From assembly GCF_003665095.1 (NCBI RefSeq), contig NZ_RCHV01000002.1, forward strand, positions 3,346,001 through 3,410,000: a stretch of 64,000 nucleotides of DNA, written 5' to 3'. Below are positions 25,336 to 36,339 of the stretch, piece after piece (position 1 is the stretch's first letter; each line of letters opens with the position of its first letter). The translations under genes were made by a program, and so were the position numbers. The notes under the pieces were generated by a model that saw only the letters and a list, made by a program, of their open reading frames with translations, was not told where the DNA came from and searched no databases. Origin of the DNA: Streptomyces sp. Z26 (GTDB lineage Bacteria > Actinomycetota > Actinomycetes > Streptomycetales > Streptomycetaceae).

Positions 25336-26004
25336 ATGTCCCAGAACCAGTGGACCGCCGTCGACCAGTTCCTCACCGACCGGCTGATCGGCCCCGACGC
25401 CGTGCTGGACGCGGCCACGGCCGCCGCCACCGCGGCCGGGCTGCCGGAGATCAGCGTCTCGCCGCCGCAGGGCAAGCTGCTGCACCTGCTCGCGCTCGTG
25501 CAGGGCGCCCGTACGGTGCTGGAGATCGGCACCCTCGGCGGCTACAGCACCATCTGGCTGGCCAGGGCGCTGCCCGCGGACGGCAGGCTCGTCACGCTGG
25601 AGGCCGACCCGGCGCACGCGGAGGTCGCGCGGGCGAACCTGGCGCGGGCCGGGTTCGACGGGCGGGCCGAGGTGCGGGTGGGGGCCGCGCTGGACACGTT
25701 GCCGGGGCTGGTGGACGACCCGGCGGCCCCGTTCGACCTCGTGTTCATCGACGCGGACAAGCCCAACAACCCCTCGTACCTGGAGTGGGCGCTCCGGCTC
25801 ACCCGGCCCGGCAGCCTCGTCATCGGGGACAACGTCGTACGGGACGGCGCCGTCGCGGACCCCGCAGCGACCGATCCCGGCACGGAGGGCAGCCGCCGCC
25901 TGGTCGAACTCATCGGCGCTCACCCGCGGTTGAGCGCGACGGCGGTGCAGACGGTGGGCAGCAAGGGCTACGACGGGTTCGTGCTGGCCCGGGTCATGGC
26001 GTAG
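25336..26004 (+). CDS. SAM-dependent O-methyltransferase (family 3, catechol/caffeoyl-CoA type)
   Basis: 222 aa from ATG 25336, preceded by GGGAAGGA. SAM motif VLEIGTLGGYSTIWLA (about 60-75), acidic VTLEADPAHAEVA, metal-binding Asp in VFIDADKPNN and Asp-Asn in IGDNVVRDG. This is the cation-dependent bacterial class with broad phenolic substrates; the substrate here is unknown. Monocistronic, ended by a hairpin at 26069-26099. Confidence 0.9.
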   Translation: MSQNQWTAVDQFLTDRLIGPDAVLDAATAAATAAGLPEISVSPPQGKLLHLLALVQGARTVLEIGTLGGYSTIWLARALPADGRLVTLEADPAHAEVARANLARAGFDGRAEVRVGAALDTLPGLVDDPAAPFDLVFIDADKPNNPSYLEWALRLTRPGSLVIGDNVVRDGAVADPAATDPGTEGSRRLVELIGAHPRLSATAVQTVGSKGYDGFVLARVMA

Positions 26005-26068
26005 GCGCCGTACGGGGAGAGGCGCGTGGTGCGGGCCGCGCGCCCGATTCGTACGCGGGTTCGGTGGC

Positions 26069-26099
26069 GGGCGTGCGCGTGCGCCGGGGGCGCACGCCC
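26069..26099 (+). terminator. Terminator after the O-methyltransferase
   Basis: 10-bp perfect stem (GGGCGTGCGC / GCGCACGCCC) with an 11-nt loop, 65 bp beyond the stop. The remaining 290 bp to the next gene are less GC-rich and presumably hold its promoter; no coding sequence seen. Confidence 0.55.
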
Positions 26100-26385
26100 T
26101 GACCTGCGGTTTTGAAGATGGCCGGAAATGCGCAGAAACGGTTCAGCTCGGGCGTCCGGGGGTGGTGTGCGGCGTACGCCCGGCGTGTGGCGAGTTGGGG
26201 GCGTGAAGCGGGTTTATCGACAGATCGCCATGCTTGCGAGCGAATAGTCCGGCTCGGGCTGGTGTGACGGGTGTCCCGTGGGCAACTCTGCTTCCGCGAC
26301 GTCGCAGTCACATCACGGCGGCCGGCCGGTTCGACCGGGCGCCGGGGGGAAACACCGAATCTGCGGTTCATGGAGGAGCAAGAAC

Positions 26386-26619
26386 ATGGCACGTATCCGT
26401 ACCGCCCGCGTCATCGCCGCGGTTGCCGCCCTTCCGCTGGCCTTCGCCGTCATGGGAGGCGTGGCGCAGGCGGACGACGGTCTGAACTCGACCGTCAACA
26501 ACCAGTGGGCCGTGGGCTCCGGCGCCTCCAACGAGGCCAACAACGCCAGCATCAACAACTCTCCCTTCGCCGTGGTGGACCAGTCCGACACCGTGATCAC
26601 GTTCACGAACCTCTGGTGA
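26386..26619 (+). CDS. Small secreted protein, Asn-rich
   Basis: 77 aa from ATG 26386, with GGAGGAG 10 bases upstream. A Sec signal peptide (MARIRTARVIAAVAALPLAFAVMGGVAQA) is followed by a mature chain of about 48 residues with NNASINNSPFAVVDQSDTV and a terminal FTNLW. The family of small exported streptomycete proteins ending in a similar Phe/Leu/Trp motif is familiar but of unknown role. Not a chaplin: no chaplin domain or cysteines. Confidence 0.75.
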   Translation: MARIRTARVIAAVAALPLAFAVMGGVAQADDGLNSTVNNQWAVGSGASNEANNASINNSPFAVVDQSDTVITFTNLW

Positions 26620-26713
26620 GCGCGGCCTCGTCCTGAGGGGCGAGTGCTGGGGGAGTCGAGGCGGCGGCGCACACGTACTGCGGGTACGGGTGCGCCGCCG
26701 TCGTCCTCCGGGC

Positions 26714-26752
26714 GGGCGTCGCGTACGGCTGCGGGCGCCGTACGCGACGCCC
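26714..26752 (+). terminator. Strong hairpin terminator
   Basis: Perfect 16-bp stem (GGGCGTCGCGTACGGC / GCCGTACGCGACGCCC) with a 7-nt loop, 95 bp after the small secreted protein. Probably its terminator. Confidence 0.65.
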
Positions 26753-26914
26753 GCGCGCGGGCCCGTACGCGCGTACGCGGGTGTGCGTCTGGTGCGGCGG
26801 GGTGCGCGGGCGTACGGGAGGCGCGCCGGGCGCCGTTGCGGCGAACGGCTGAATGTCCCGCCGCGACCGGCATGTCTGTCCCGTCCGGTCGTCCGCGCCG
26901 CTTTCACTCTGGCC

Positions 26915-28036
26915 ATGCGACAGACACATCAGCACATTGTGCGACGAACGGTCATCACGATGACGGCGCTCGCCTCCCTGCTGGCCGGACTCGCCACCGC
27001 GGCCACCCCCTCCGCGAACGCCGACAGCGCCGACCGCCCGGCGGCCCCGCGCCCGTCCCTCTCCCCGGACGCGACGCCGACGCCGACCGCGACCCCGACG
27101 CGCACCCAGGCCCAGGTCCAGGCCCAGGCGCGGACCGGGCCCGACGGCCGGACCCGGGCCGAGGCCCGTGTCCAGGCCCCCGGCCGGTCCGCGAGCGGCG
27201 AGCCCCCCACCGGCTCCACCCCCGGGCCCACCACCGGCCCCACGATCGACACCTCGAAGATCGACCCGAGCGCCGCCGTCGACACCGACGCCGCCGCCGA
27301 CCCGACGACCTCCGGCGCCAAGGTGTTCCAGGGCGAGGCGTTCGACACCTGCGTCGCGCCCCCGCTGTCCACGATGCGCGCGTGGAAGGCGTCCCCGTAC
27401 CGTGCCGTCGGCGTCTACATCGGCGGTCGCGGCCGCGCCTGCCCGAACCAGCCGAACCTCACCCGCGACTGGGTCCAGGGGGTGACCGGCCTCGGCTGGC
27501 GTCTCCTGCCCCTGTACGTCGGGTCGCAGTCGCCGTGCGTGCACGCCGACCGCAAGCGCCCGTACGCGATCGACGCGGACGGCGCGTGGCAGCAGGGCGT
27601 ACGCGAGGGGCGCGACGCGGTCGCGCGGGCGCGCGGGCTGGGCATGGCGGAACGCAGCGCGCTCTACCTCGACATGGAGGCGTACGACCAGCGCGACGCC
27701 AAGTGCGGGCGTACGACCCTCTCGTTCATCCGCGGCTGGAACCGCGAGGTGCGCCGCCTCGACTACGTGCCCGGCTTCTACAGCAGCGCCGTCTCCGGCG
27801 TGAGCCATCTGGAGGGCGCGCGGGCCGCGGGTACGCGGGACCTCCCGGCCGCGATGTGGTTCGCCCGCTGGCGCGTCGGCCCGAACGTGCACGGCGAGCC
27901 CGTGCTGGCGCCCGGTTCGTGGCAGCCGCACCGGCGTATCCACCAGTACGCGGGGAACGTGAAGCAGACGTTCGGCGGCCGGACGCTCCAGATCGACAAG
28001 AACGTCGTGGACGCCCCCGTGGCCGTCGTACGGTGA
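26915..28036 (+). CDS. Secreted DUF1906 (glycoside-hydrolase-like) protein
   Basis: 373 aa. A signal peptide with twin Arg (HIVRRTVITMTALASLLAGLATAA) precedes a Pro/Thr/Gln-rich linker (about 40-125). The C-terminal domain is a DUF1906 TIM-barrel-like module: FDTCVAPPLSTMRAW, VGVYIGGRGRAC, LYLDMEAYD, GFYSSAVSG and IHQYAG. The domain occurs in actinobacterial exported proteins thought to act on cell-wall glycans; activity is unproven. ATG 26960 is an alternative start. Confidence 0.85.
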   Translation: MRQTHQHIVRRTVITMTALASLLAGLATAATPSANADSADRPAAPRPSLSPDATPTPTATPTRTQAQVQAQARTGPDGRTRAEARVQAPGRSASGEPPTGSTPGPTTGPTIDTSKIDPSAAVDTDAAADPTTSGAKVFQGEAFDTCVAPPLSTMRAWKASPYRAVGVYIGGRGRACPNQPNLTRDWVQGVTGLGWRLLPLYVGSQSPCVHADRKRPYAIDADGAWQQGVREGRDAVARARGLGMAERSALYLDMEAYDQRDAKCGRTTLSFIRGWNREVRRLDYVPGFYSSAVSGVSHLEGARAAGTRDLPAAMWFARWRVGPNVHGEPVLAPGSWQPHRRIHQYAGNVKQTFGGRTLQIDKNVVDAPVAVVR

Positions 28037-28191
28037 CGCTGGAGTCACCCTGAGGTGTGCCCTGATGCCTGCGCCGTACCTCCTCCACCCGCAGAAGGTG
28101 TACTTAGCAACACCCGTACTCCCTGAGGGTGACGCGCCATCGCGACCTCCGGGCGATCCCGGCGGTACCCCCGCGCTTCTAGCGTTGAGCC

Positions 28192-28827
28192 ATGACCACG
28201 CCTGGCACCGTAAGGAGCACGAACAGCTCCGAAGCGACCGTGACGCCGCTCACGTTCACGTCGTACGTGCGGACGCGCGGCCCGGTGCTCCTCCGCACCG
28301 CCCGCTCGCTGACCGCGAACCCGTGCGACGCCGAGGACCTGTTGCAGACAGCGCTCGCCAAGACGTACATGGCCTGGGAGCGGATCGAGGACCACCGCGC
28401 GCTGGACGGCTACGTCCGCCGCGCCCTGGTCAACACCCGCACCTCGCAGTGGCGCAAGCGGCGCATCGACGAGTTCGCCGTCGAGGAGCTGCCCGAACCG
28501 GAACCGCTCCCCGGGCCCGACCCGGCCGAACAGCAGGCCGTACGCGACGCCATGTGGCGCGCGGTGCTCAAGCTGCCCGCGCGGCAGCGCGCGATGGTCG
28601 TCCTGCGGTACTACGAGGACCTGAGCGAGGTCCAGACGGCCGAGGTGCTGGGCGTCTCCGTGGGCACGGTCAAGAGCGCCGTCTCGCGCGCCCTGGCGAA
28701 GCTGCGCGAGGACCCGCAGCTGGTCGCGGACACGCGGGGCGAGCAGCCGGTGGCGCGGGCGGGCCGCGGGGAGCGCGGGGACACCGTGCGGAGTCTGGGA
28801 CGGGTCGAGGCCGCGACGGCGGCGTGA
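28192..28827 (+). CDS. SigE-family RNA polymerase sigma-70 factor
   Basis: 211 aa. Region 2 (VRTRGPVLLRTARSLTANPCDAEDLLQTALAKTYMAWERI) and region 4 (LKLPARQRAMVVLRYYEDLSEVQTAEVLGVSVGTVKSAVSRALAKL) are complete. The Arg/Gly/Ala-rich 35-residue tail is extra. No anti-sigma gene follows. No clear ribosome binding site, so possibly leaderless or weakly translated. This is the actinobacterial SigE-family (SCO-type extracytoplasmic factors), not necessarily the CseBC-controlled SigE. Confidence 0.92.
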   Translation: MTTPGTVRSTNSSEATVTPLTFTSYVRTRGPVLLRTARSLTANPCDAEDLLQTALAKTYMAWERIEDHRALDGYVRRALVNTRTSQWRKRRIDEFAVEELPEPEPLPGPDPAEQQAVRDAMWRAVLKLPARQRAMVVLRYYEDLSEVQTAEVLGVSVGTVKSAVSRALAKLREDPQLVADTRGEQPVARAGRGERGDTVRSLGRVEAATAA

Positions 28828-28962
28828 CACCCCGTCCCGTACGCCGACCCGGGTCCCGTCCCGCCCGCCGGCGCCGGTACGCACCGCGCCCCGCGCGACG
28901 ACCGGCGGTTCCGGTGGCGCCGATCTTCGGGTGATACGCCCTTCCCGCGCCGCGGGTAGTGA

Positions 28963-28978
28963 CATACCGACTGGTATG
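28963..28978. promoter_or_regulatory. Operator-like inverted repeat upstream of the acyl-CoA ligase
   Basis: CATACC-GACT-GGTATG, a perfect 6+6 inverted repeat 50 bp before the ligase start and inside its expected promoter. Size and form fit a TetR-family operator of the kind controlling fatty-acid genes; no such regulator is adjacent. Confidence 0.55.
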
Positions 28979-29027
28979 CACGGAGAATCGCAGCACCTTT
29001 ACCCGCCCGTAGTCTGGGAGGCACCCG

Positions 29028-30689
<1,662 letters not shown>

Positions 30690-30759
30690 GCGGGTGGGCG
30701 GTGCCGCCGGTGACCCGTAGGGGACTCCCGTAGGGGACCGCCGTACGGGACGGGGCAGT

Positions 30760-30794
30760 GGTAAGGGGCGCTCTCCTGGAGGGCGCCCCTTACC
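30760..30794. terminator. Bidirectional terminator between convergent genes
   Basis: Perfect 12-bp stem GGTAAGGGGCGC / GCGCCCCTTACC with an 11-nt loop, between the ligase (stop 30689) and the minus-strand PAS protein (stop 30855). Confidence 0.8.
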
Positions 30795-30854
30795 GTGTCG
30801 CGGGGGCGGCGGGCGAGGGGCGGTCCGGGGACGCCAGGGACGTCCCGGGGACGC

Positions 30855-33800
30855 TCAGTTGGCGCCGATCTTCGCCAGCAGGTCGACGATCCGCGACTGC
30901 ACCTCCGCGCTCGTCGAGCGCTCCGCGAGGAACAGCACGGTCTCCCCCGTCGCGAGCCGCGGCAGCCCCGCCGGGTCCATCCCGGAGGAGGTGTAGACGA
31001 CGAACGGGGTGCGGTGCAGCAGCCCGTTGTCGCGCAGCCAGTCGATGATGCCCGCGCGCCGACGCCGTATCTGCATCAGGTCCATGACGACGAGGTTCGG
31101 CCGGATCTGCGTGGCGACGTGCACCGCGTCCGCGTCCGACGGCGCGTGCGCGACCTGCATGCCGCGCCGTTCGAGGGTGGCGGAGAAGGCGCCCGCTATG
31201 GCGGCGTTCTCCTCCACCAGCAGGACGCGCGGCGGGTGCTGCTCGCTGTCGCGCGGCGCGAGGGCCTTGAGCAGGACGGCCGGATCGGCGCCGTACGCCG
31301 CCTCGCGCGTCGCCTGCCCCAGCCCGGCCGTCACCAGCACCGGCACCTCCGCGGCGACCGCCGCCTGGCGGAGCGACTGGAGGGCGGTACGGGTGATCGG
31401 GCCGGTCAGCGGGTCCACGAAGAGCGCGGCGGGGTACGCGGCGATCTGCGCGTCGACCTCCTCGCGGGAGTGGACGATCACCGGGCGGTAGCCGCGCGCG
31501 GACAGCGCCTGCTGCGTGGAGACGTCCGGTTCCGGCCAGACGAGCAGCCGCCGCGGGTTGTCCAGCGGCTCCGGCGGCAGCTCGTCGTCCCGCAGGTGGT
31601 CGGGCGCGCCGCCGCCCGTGCCGTCGGTGACCTCGACGGCGCCGTTCGGCCCGTCCAGCGGCTCCGGCCCCTCGGCCGCGCCGACATCGGGTGCCCCTAT
31701 GGCGAACTGCCGCGCCTGCTGGTGCTGATGCTGTTGCTGGTGGGGTTGCTGCGGGGCCGCCGCCGGGTGCTGCTGCGGCGGCGCCGCGGGCTGCGGCGGG
31801 ACCGGCGTCTGCCCCGTCTGCCCGCCGGGCTGCCCGCCGTTCTCCCCCGGCGACGACAGCCTGCGGCGGCGGCCGGAACCGGCGGGCGGCGCGGGCGTCG
31901 AGGGGGTCGACGGGATGGCGGGCGCGGGGGAGGGCGCGGCGGGCACCTGGTACTGGCCGGTGTGCTCGCCCGTGGCCCGGGAGAACGGCACGCCCTGGCC
32001 CAGCGTCCGTACGCTTATGCCGCTCGCCTGGTCCTGCCCGTACGGCTCCACCTCCGCGCCCGGCATCGGCAGCGGCTGGGCCGCGGCCGGAGGCTGCTGC
32101 GGCAGCGGGCCGCCGCCGAGGATCGGGCTGCCCGCGACCACGGAGTGGTCGGCGAGCCGCGGGTCGGCGGCGGGCTCACCGGGGGCCGGTTCCAGCTCGG
32201 GCAGCGGCAGCGGGCCGCCGCTCGGCGGGGGCAGCGGCTGCGCGCCCGGCAGCGCGGGGGGCGCGCCGCGACCGTCCGAGCCGTCACCGGGGGCCGGCGC
32301 GGCGACGCCCCCGGCGTCCGTGCCCGGACCCGGGCGGGCGTCGTGCGCCACCGGCTCCGGGGCGGACGGCGGCATGGCGAACGGCGTGTTCGACGAGGGC
32401 TGCCCCGCCGCCTGTTCCTCGGCGCGCGCCCGCGCGGCGGCGAGGCGCCGGGCGCGGCGCCCGCCGGGCGCGGCGGGCTCGGCGGCGGGGTCCGTGGGCG
32501 CCTCGCCCGACGTGTCCGGGGCCGGGCCGGGCTGGGTGCCGGGCTGCTCGGTGCTGGTGGGCGGGGTGCCGACGGAGGGGGTGCCGCTGGGCAGCGCCGG
32601 TTGGCCCGCGCCGTTCGCCCGGCTGTCGGGCGTACCGCCGCCGCCCGGACCGAGCGCGGGCAGCGCGGAGCCCCCCGCGCCGTGCTGCTGCGGAATCGAT
32701 TGCCCGTGCGGCCCCGTACCGGCCCCGTTCGCCGCCACGGGACGCGCGTCCGCCTCGCCGTCCGGTGCCCCGGCCGGGGGCGCCAGCGCCCGGCGCGCGC
32801 GGCGCCCGGCCGCGGACCGCTGCGGCGCCGCGCCCGGCGCGTCCGCCTCCGGCTGGCCGTCGCCCGTACGCGGTCCCCCGGACAGCGGGCGCCGTGCGGC
32901 CACCGGCTGCTCCGGCGCGCCGACCTGCTCCAACTCGCCCTGCGGACCCGGCCCGTACGGCCCGGACCGCTCGGGGCCGACCCGCCCCGGTCCCGGCTGA
33001 CCCGGCCCGGCCTGACCCGGCCCGTACGGCTCGCGTCCGTGCTGCTCCGCGCCGGGCCGCTCCGGCCCGTGCGCCCCGCCCGGACCGGCGCCCGGGAACT
33101 GGCCGCGCGGGTCCACCGGCTCCAACCGCCCGCCCCCGCCCGGGGCTTGCGCCTCCGCGGGGCTCGGACGGCCGCGCCGGCGCCCCGTGGGGCGCGGCTG
33201 CTGCGCGCCCGCGTCCGGCGACCCGGCCTGCGCGGGGACGAGGGCGCCCGCCGAACCGTCCGACGCGTCGCCGCCGTGCGCTCCCCCGGCGTGCGCGCCG
33301 GAGGAGCCACCGCCGTCCGGGGCGCCCGCGTGCGCCCCGGACGCGCTGTGCGCGCCGCCGCCGGGTGCCGCCTGCCGTGCCTCCTGTGTGCCGCGCGCCG
33401 GTTGGGCCGGAACGGGCATCACCGTCGTCTCGTTGCCGCCCGGCAGCGCGTGCGCGCCCGAACCGCCGTCACCGGCACCGCCGTCGGGGAGCCGTGGGGC
33501 GGAGCCGCCACCCGCACCGCCGCCGTCCGTACCGCCGCCGCCGTGCCGCCCGCCACCGCTCGTACCGGCGCCGCTCGTACCGCCGCCGCCGTTCGTACCG
33601 CCCGCGCCGCGCCCGCCGCCCGCGCGCCCCGCCACCGCGGCACCGGCCGTGACGGGCACCTCCAGGACGTACGCGCTGCCGCCGTTCCCCGGCACCTCGT
33701 GCGTCTGGAGCACGCCGCCGTGCTGCCGCACGATGCCCCGCGCGATCGGCTCGTGCACCGGGCTGCCGCCCGGGTGCGGGCCGCGTACCTCGATGCGTAC

Positions 33801-35153
33801 GACGTCGCCGCGCTGGGCCGCCGCGACCACGATCGTGGAGTCGCCGCCCCCGTTCGCCGCCACCGGCGCGCTGCCCGTCGCGTCCACGCCCGCCACGTCC
33901 GCGACGAGATGCGCCAGCGCCGCGACCAGGCGCTCCGCGTCGACCTCCGCCTCTATCGGCGGCGCGTGCACCGCGAACTGCGCGCGCCCCGGCCCGATCA
34001 GCTCCACGGCGCCCTCGACGCCCGCCGCCACCACGCCGTCCAGCGCGACGCGCGCGACCCGCAGCTTCTCCTGGCCGGAGTCGAGACGCTGGTAGCTGAG
34101 GACGTTGTCGACGAGGGTCGTCATCCGCGCGTACCCGGCGGCCAGGTGGTGCAGTATCTGGTTCGCCTCCGGCCACAGCTGACCCGCCGGGTCCGCCGCC
34201 AGCCCGCTCAGATCGCCGCGCAGCTGCTCCAACGGGCCGCGCAGCGCGTCCCCGAGGACCGCCTGGAGCTGCGCGTGCCGCTCGGCCAGCGACTCGTACG
34301 GCCGCCGGTCGGTGAACGTCAGCACGGCGCCCACGAGCTGCTCCCCGTCGCGTACCGGCGCCGTCGTCATGTCGACCGGCACCGGCCGCCCGTCCTTCGC
34401 CCACAGCACCTGCCCGACCCGTACGCGGTGCTTCCGCCCGGAGCCGAGGGTGTCGCTCAGGGGCGTCTCCTCGTACGGCAGTTGGCTGCCGTCGGGACGC
34501 GAGTGGTGCACGAGGGGGTGCAGGTGCTTGCCGCCGAGGTCGCTGGCGCGGTAGCCGAGGATCTGCGCGGCGGACGGGTTCACCAGGACGACGCGGCCCT
34601 CGGTGTCGACGCCGACGACACCCTCGGAGGCGGCGCGCAGGATCATCTCCGTCTGGCGCTGCTGGCGGGCGAGTTCCGCCTCGGTGTCGAGCGTGCCGCT
34701 CAGGTCGCGCAGGACGATCATCAGCAGCTCGTCGCCGGTGAAGTGCTTGCCGCGGCCCCCGCCGGACCCCGACGTGCCGTGGTCGGCCCAGGCCGCGTCG
34801 AACGACGACTGGTAGGTGGCCCGCCCGTCGGCGACGTTCGCGCTGGTCACCTCGGCGAGGAACTCGGTGCCGTCCGTACGCCGCGCGACCATGCGCGTCG
34901 GCTTCGTACGCGCCTCGCCCTCGTCCTCGTCCGGCCTGCGCATCGAACCCGGGATCCGCTTGGAGTCGAACTCCGGCAGCAGATCGAGCAGTCCGCGCCC
35001 CACCAGGGCCGTGCCCGGCGTCTCGAACGCCTCCAGCGCGATGGTGTTCGCGTTCACCACGGTGCCGTTGCAGTTCACCAGCAGCAGCGCATCGGGCAAC
35101 GCGTCGAGTATGGCGGCGAGGCGAGCAGCGCCTCGGGATGGCCTGCTGCTCAC
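30855..35153 (-). CDS. Giant PAS-domain kinase-like protein with receiver modules
   Basis: 1432 aa from GTG 35153, with GGAGG 10 bases upstream. Order: two PAS domains (about 10-160 and 165-290), a DHp-like helix, a degenerate HATPase region (about 310-515), about 620 residues of Gly/Pro/Ala/Gln-rich low-complexity linker, then two receiver-like modules (about 1185-1310 and 1315-1432). The second has LLVEEN and VMDLMQ. The kinase core lacks a recognisable phosphoacceptor His box and the N-box Asn (AALAHLVADV), so it is probably a signalling scaffold rather than an active kinase. Single gene; hairpin at the 3' end. Confidence 0.8.
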   Translation of the reverse strand: MSSRPSRGAARLAAILDALPDALLLVNCNGTVVNANTIALEAFETPGTALVGRGLLDLLPEFDSKRIPGSMRRPDEDEGEARTKPTRMVARRTDGTEFLAEVTSANVADGRATYQSSFDAAWADHGTSGSGGGRGKHFTGDELLMIVLRDLSGTLDTEAELARQQRQTEMILRAASEGVVGVDTEGRVVLVNPSAAQILGYRASDLGGKHLHPLVHHSRPDGSQLPYEETPLSDTLGSGRKHRVRVGQVLWAKDGRPVPVDMTTAPVRDGEQLVGAVLTFTDRRPYESLAERHAQLQAVLGDALRGPLEQLRGDLSGLAADPAGQLWPEANQILHHLAAGYARMTTLVDNVLSYQRLDSGQEKLRVARVALDGVVAAGVEGAVELIGPGRAQFAVHAPPIEAEVDAERLVAALAHLVADVAGVDATGSAPVAANGGGDSTIVVAAAQRGDVVRIEVRGPHPGGSPVHEPIARGIVRQHGGVLQTHEVPGNGGSAYVLEVPVTAGAAVAGRAGGGRGAGGTNGGGGTSGAGTSGGGRHGGGGTDGGGAGGGSAPRLPDGGAGDGGSGAHALPGGNETTVMPVPAQPARGTQEARQAAPGGGAHSASGAHAGAPDGGGSSGAHAGGAHGGDASDGSAGALVPAQAGSPDAGAQQPRPTGRRRGRPSPAEAQAPGGGGRLEPVDPRGQFPGAGPGGAHGPERPGAEQHGREPYGPGQAGPGQPGPGRVGPERSGPYGPGPQGELEQVGAPEQPVAARRPLSGGPRTGDGQPEADAPGAAPQRSAAGRRARRALAPPAGAPDGEADARPVAANGAGTGPHGQSIPQQHGAGGSALPALGPGGGGTPDSRANGAGQPALPSGTPSVGTPPTSTEQPGTQPGPAPDTSGEAPTDPAAEPAAPGGRRARRLAAARARAEEQAAGQPSSNTPFAMPPSAPEPVAHDARPGPGTDAGGVAAPAPGDGSDGRGAPPALPGAQPLPPPSGGPLPLPELEPAPGEPAADPRLADHSVVAGSPILGGGPLPQQPPAAAQPLPMPGAEVEPYGQDQASGISVRTLGQGVPFSRATGEHTGQYQVPAAPSPAPAIPSTPSTPAPPAGSGRRRRLSSPGENGGQPGGQTGQTPVPPQPAAPPQQHPAAAPQQPHQQQHQHQQARQFAIGAPDVGAAEGPEPLDGPNGAVEVTDGTGGGAPDHLRDDELPPEPLDNPRRLLVWPEPDVSTQQALSARGYRPVIVHSREEVDAQIAAYPAALFVDPLTGPITRTALQSLRQAAVAAEVPVLVTAGLGQATREAAYGADPAVLLKALAPRDSEQHPPRVLLVEENAAIAGAFSATLERRGMQVAHAPSDADAVHVATQIRPNLVVMDLMQIRRRRAGIIDWLRDNGLLHRTPFVVYTSSGMDPAGLPRLATGETVLFLAERSTSAEVQSRIVDLLAKIGAN

Positions 35154-35170
35154 GACGGTGCATCCTCCCT

Positions 35171-35206
35171 GTAACCGCATGGTGCCGGGTAACCGCATGG
35201 TGCCGG
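35171..35206. repeat. 18-bp tandem duplication in the PAS gene leader
   Basis: GTAACCGCATGGTGCCGG occurs twice head-to-tail (35171-35188, 35189-35206), just upstream of the ribosome binding site of the 1432-aa protein. The unit is six codons, and each copy contains an in-frame minus-strand ATG. Confidence 0.85.
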
Positions 35207-35470
35207 AGACCGGCCGCCCGGTGGTCCGGCGGTGGCTGCCAGTCTGCCGTCCGCTCCGGGCGTGTCACTAGAGGGGAGTCTACGGGCAGTGCTCGTCGGC
35301 CCGGCGGAGTACGGCGGAGAGGAACGCGTGAGGGGGCTGTGTGCGGCCGCGCCGTGCACCGCCCGTACGCGGCCCGTGCACGGCCTGTGCGTGTGGCGGC
35401 GGCCGTCGTACGGAGGGCGCGCGCGGGGAGCGCCCCGGACGGACGCGGGTGGACGCGGGGAAACGCGCCT

Positions 35471-35502
35471 CCGCCGGGCGACCTTCGCAGGTCACCCGGC
35501 GG
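35471..35502 (-). terminator. Terminator after the protease-inhibitor gene
   Basis: 14-bp stem (CCGCCGGGCGACCT / AGGTCACCCGGCGG, one G-U) with a 4-nt loop, about 100 bp beyond the minus-strand stop at 35600. The rest of the 446-bp gap shows no gene. Confidence 0.65.
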
Positions 35503-35599
35503 GCGGCGGCTGCCGGAGGCGGGGCGGTCGGGGGAGGGTGGCGTCCCGCGGGTGCGTGATTTCCGGCACCCTCCGGCCGCGCCGGGGCGGGGGTGTGCC

Positions 35600-36037
35600 T
35601 CAGGCCGCCTCGGGGAGGGCGGGGACGAGCGCGTTCCAGCGGTAGATCTCGCAGCCGTTGGAGCGGTCGAAGCGCGCGTCGACCGGCTTGCCGTGCCACG
35701 TCCCCTGGACGCGTGCGGTGACGGGGCCGCCGTAGACCATCGTGCACTCGGCGTCCTCCGCGACGGGCGCGAACAGGTCGGTGCCCTTCCGCGCGGCCTT
35801 GTCGATCGCGTCGCAGGCGGCGGCCGCGTCGGGGTGGCTGCCGCCCGAGGGGTGGCAGTCGAGCGTGAACGAACCGTTCATCGCGCGGTCCGTGCTGTCC
35901 CGCACGGTGAAGCTGAGGCTGTCGGCCTTCGCGGGCGGTACGGCACCGCCGCCCGGCAGCAGGGCCGACGCCGGAGCGGCGGCGGCACCGGCGAGGGCGG
36001 CAGCGGCGGCCAGGGTGACTACGGTACGGCGAAGCAT
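35600..36037 (-). CDS. Subtilisin-inhibitor-like (SSI family) secreted protease inhibitor
   Basis: 145 aa. Signal peptide (MLRRTVVTLAAAAALAGAAAAPASA) then an SSI domain. The four conserved cysteines (LDCHP, AAACDA, AECTM, NGCEI) give the two family disulfides. By alignment with SSI (CPM-VYDP) the reactive bond is Met-Val in ECTM-VYGGP. VQGTWHGKPVDARFDRSNGCEIYRW is diagnostic. Released into the medium to restrain subtilisin-like proteases. Monocistronic. Confidence 0.93.
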   Translation of the reverse strand: MLRRTVVTLAAAAALAGAAAAPASALLPGGGAVPPAKADSLSFTVRDSTDRAMNGSFTLDCHPSGGSHPDAAAACDAIDKAARKGTDLFAPVAEDAECTMVYGGPVTARVQGTWHGKPVDARFDRSNGCEIYRWNALVPALPEAA

Positions 36038-36339
36038 GGTGGCTCCCGGTGAGTGCTGGCAGGCGCGCGACCACCGCGCTCCTTGCCGTACTAACGCTCC
36101 CCGGCGCCCACCGTTGCGCAACTCGCTCCACCCGTACGGCCGCACGCGCGCGCGGGCGAGCACGTTCGCGCGGAGGGTGGGGGCGTTCGGGCACCGGAGG
36201 GGGCGGGTCTCGGGTCGGAGGGGCAAAGGTTTTGCCCGGCCGTACGACTGCCTTGTAACGTGGGGGCCGATTGGTGACAGCCGACGGTGCTGTGCCATCA
36301 TCTGCAAGCACACTTCGCGGCGACGCCGCAGAGGTGTCT

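Noticed and set aside
26386..26619. Chaplin or RiPP precursor
   Set aside because: It has a Sec signal peptide, no chaplin domain, no cysteines and no adjacent modification genes.
30795..35174. Very long plus-strand frame antisense to the PAS protein
   Set aside because: It is His/Arg/Gly-rich shadow sequence produced by high GC opposite the low-complexity linker; the PAS and receiver motifs are on the minus strand.
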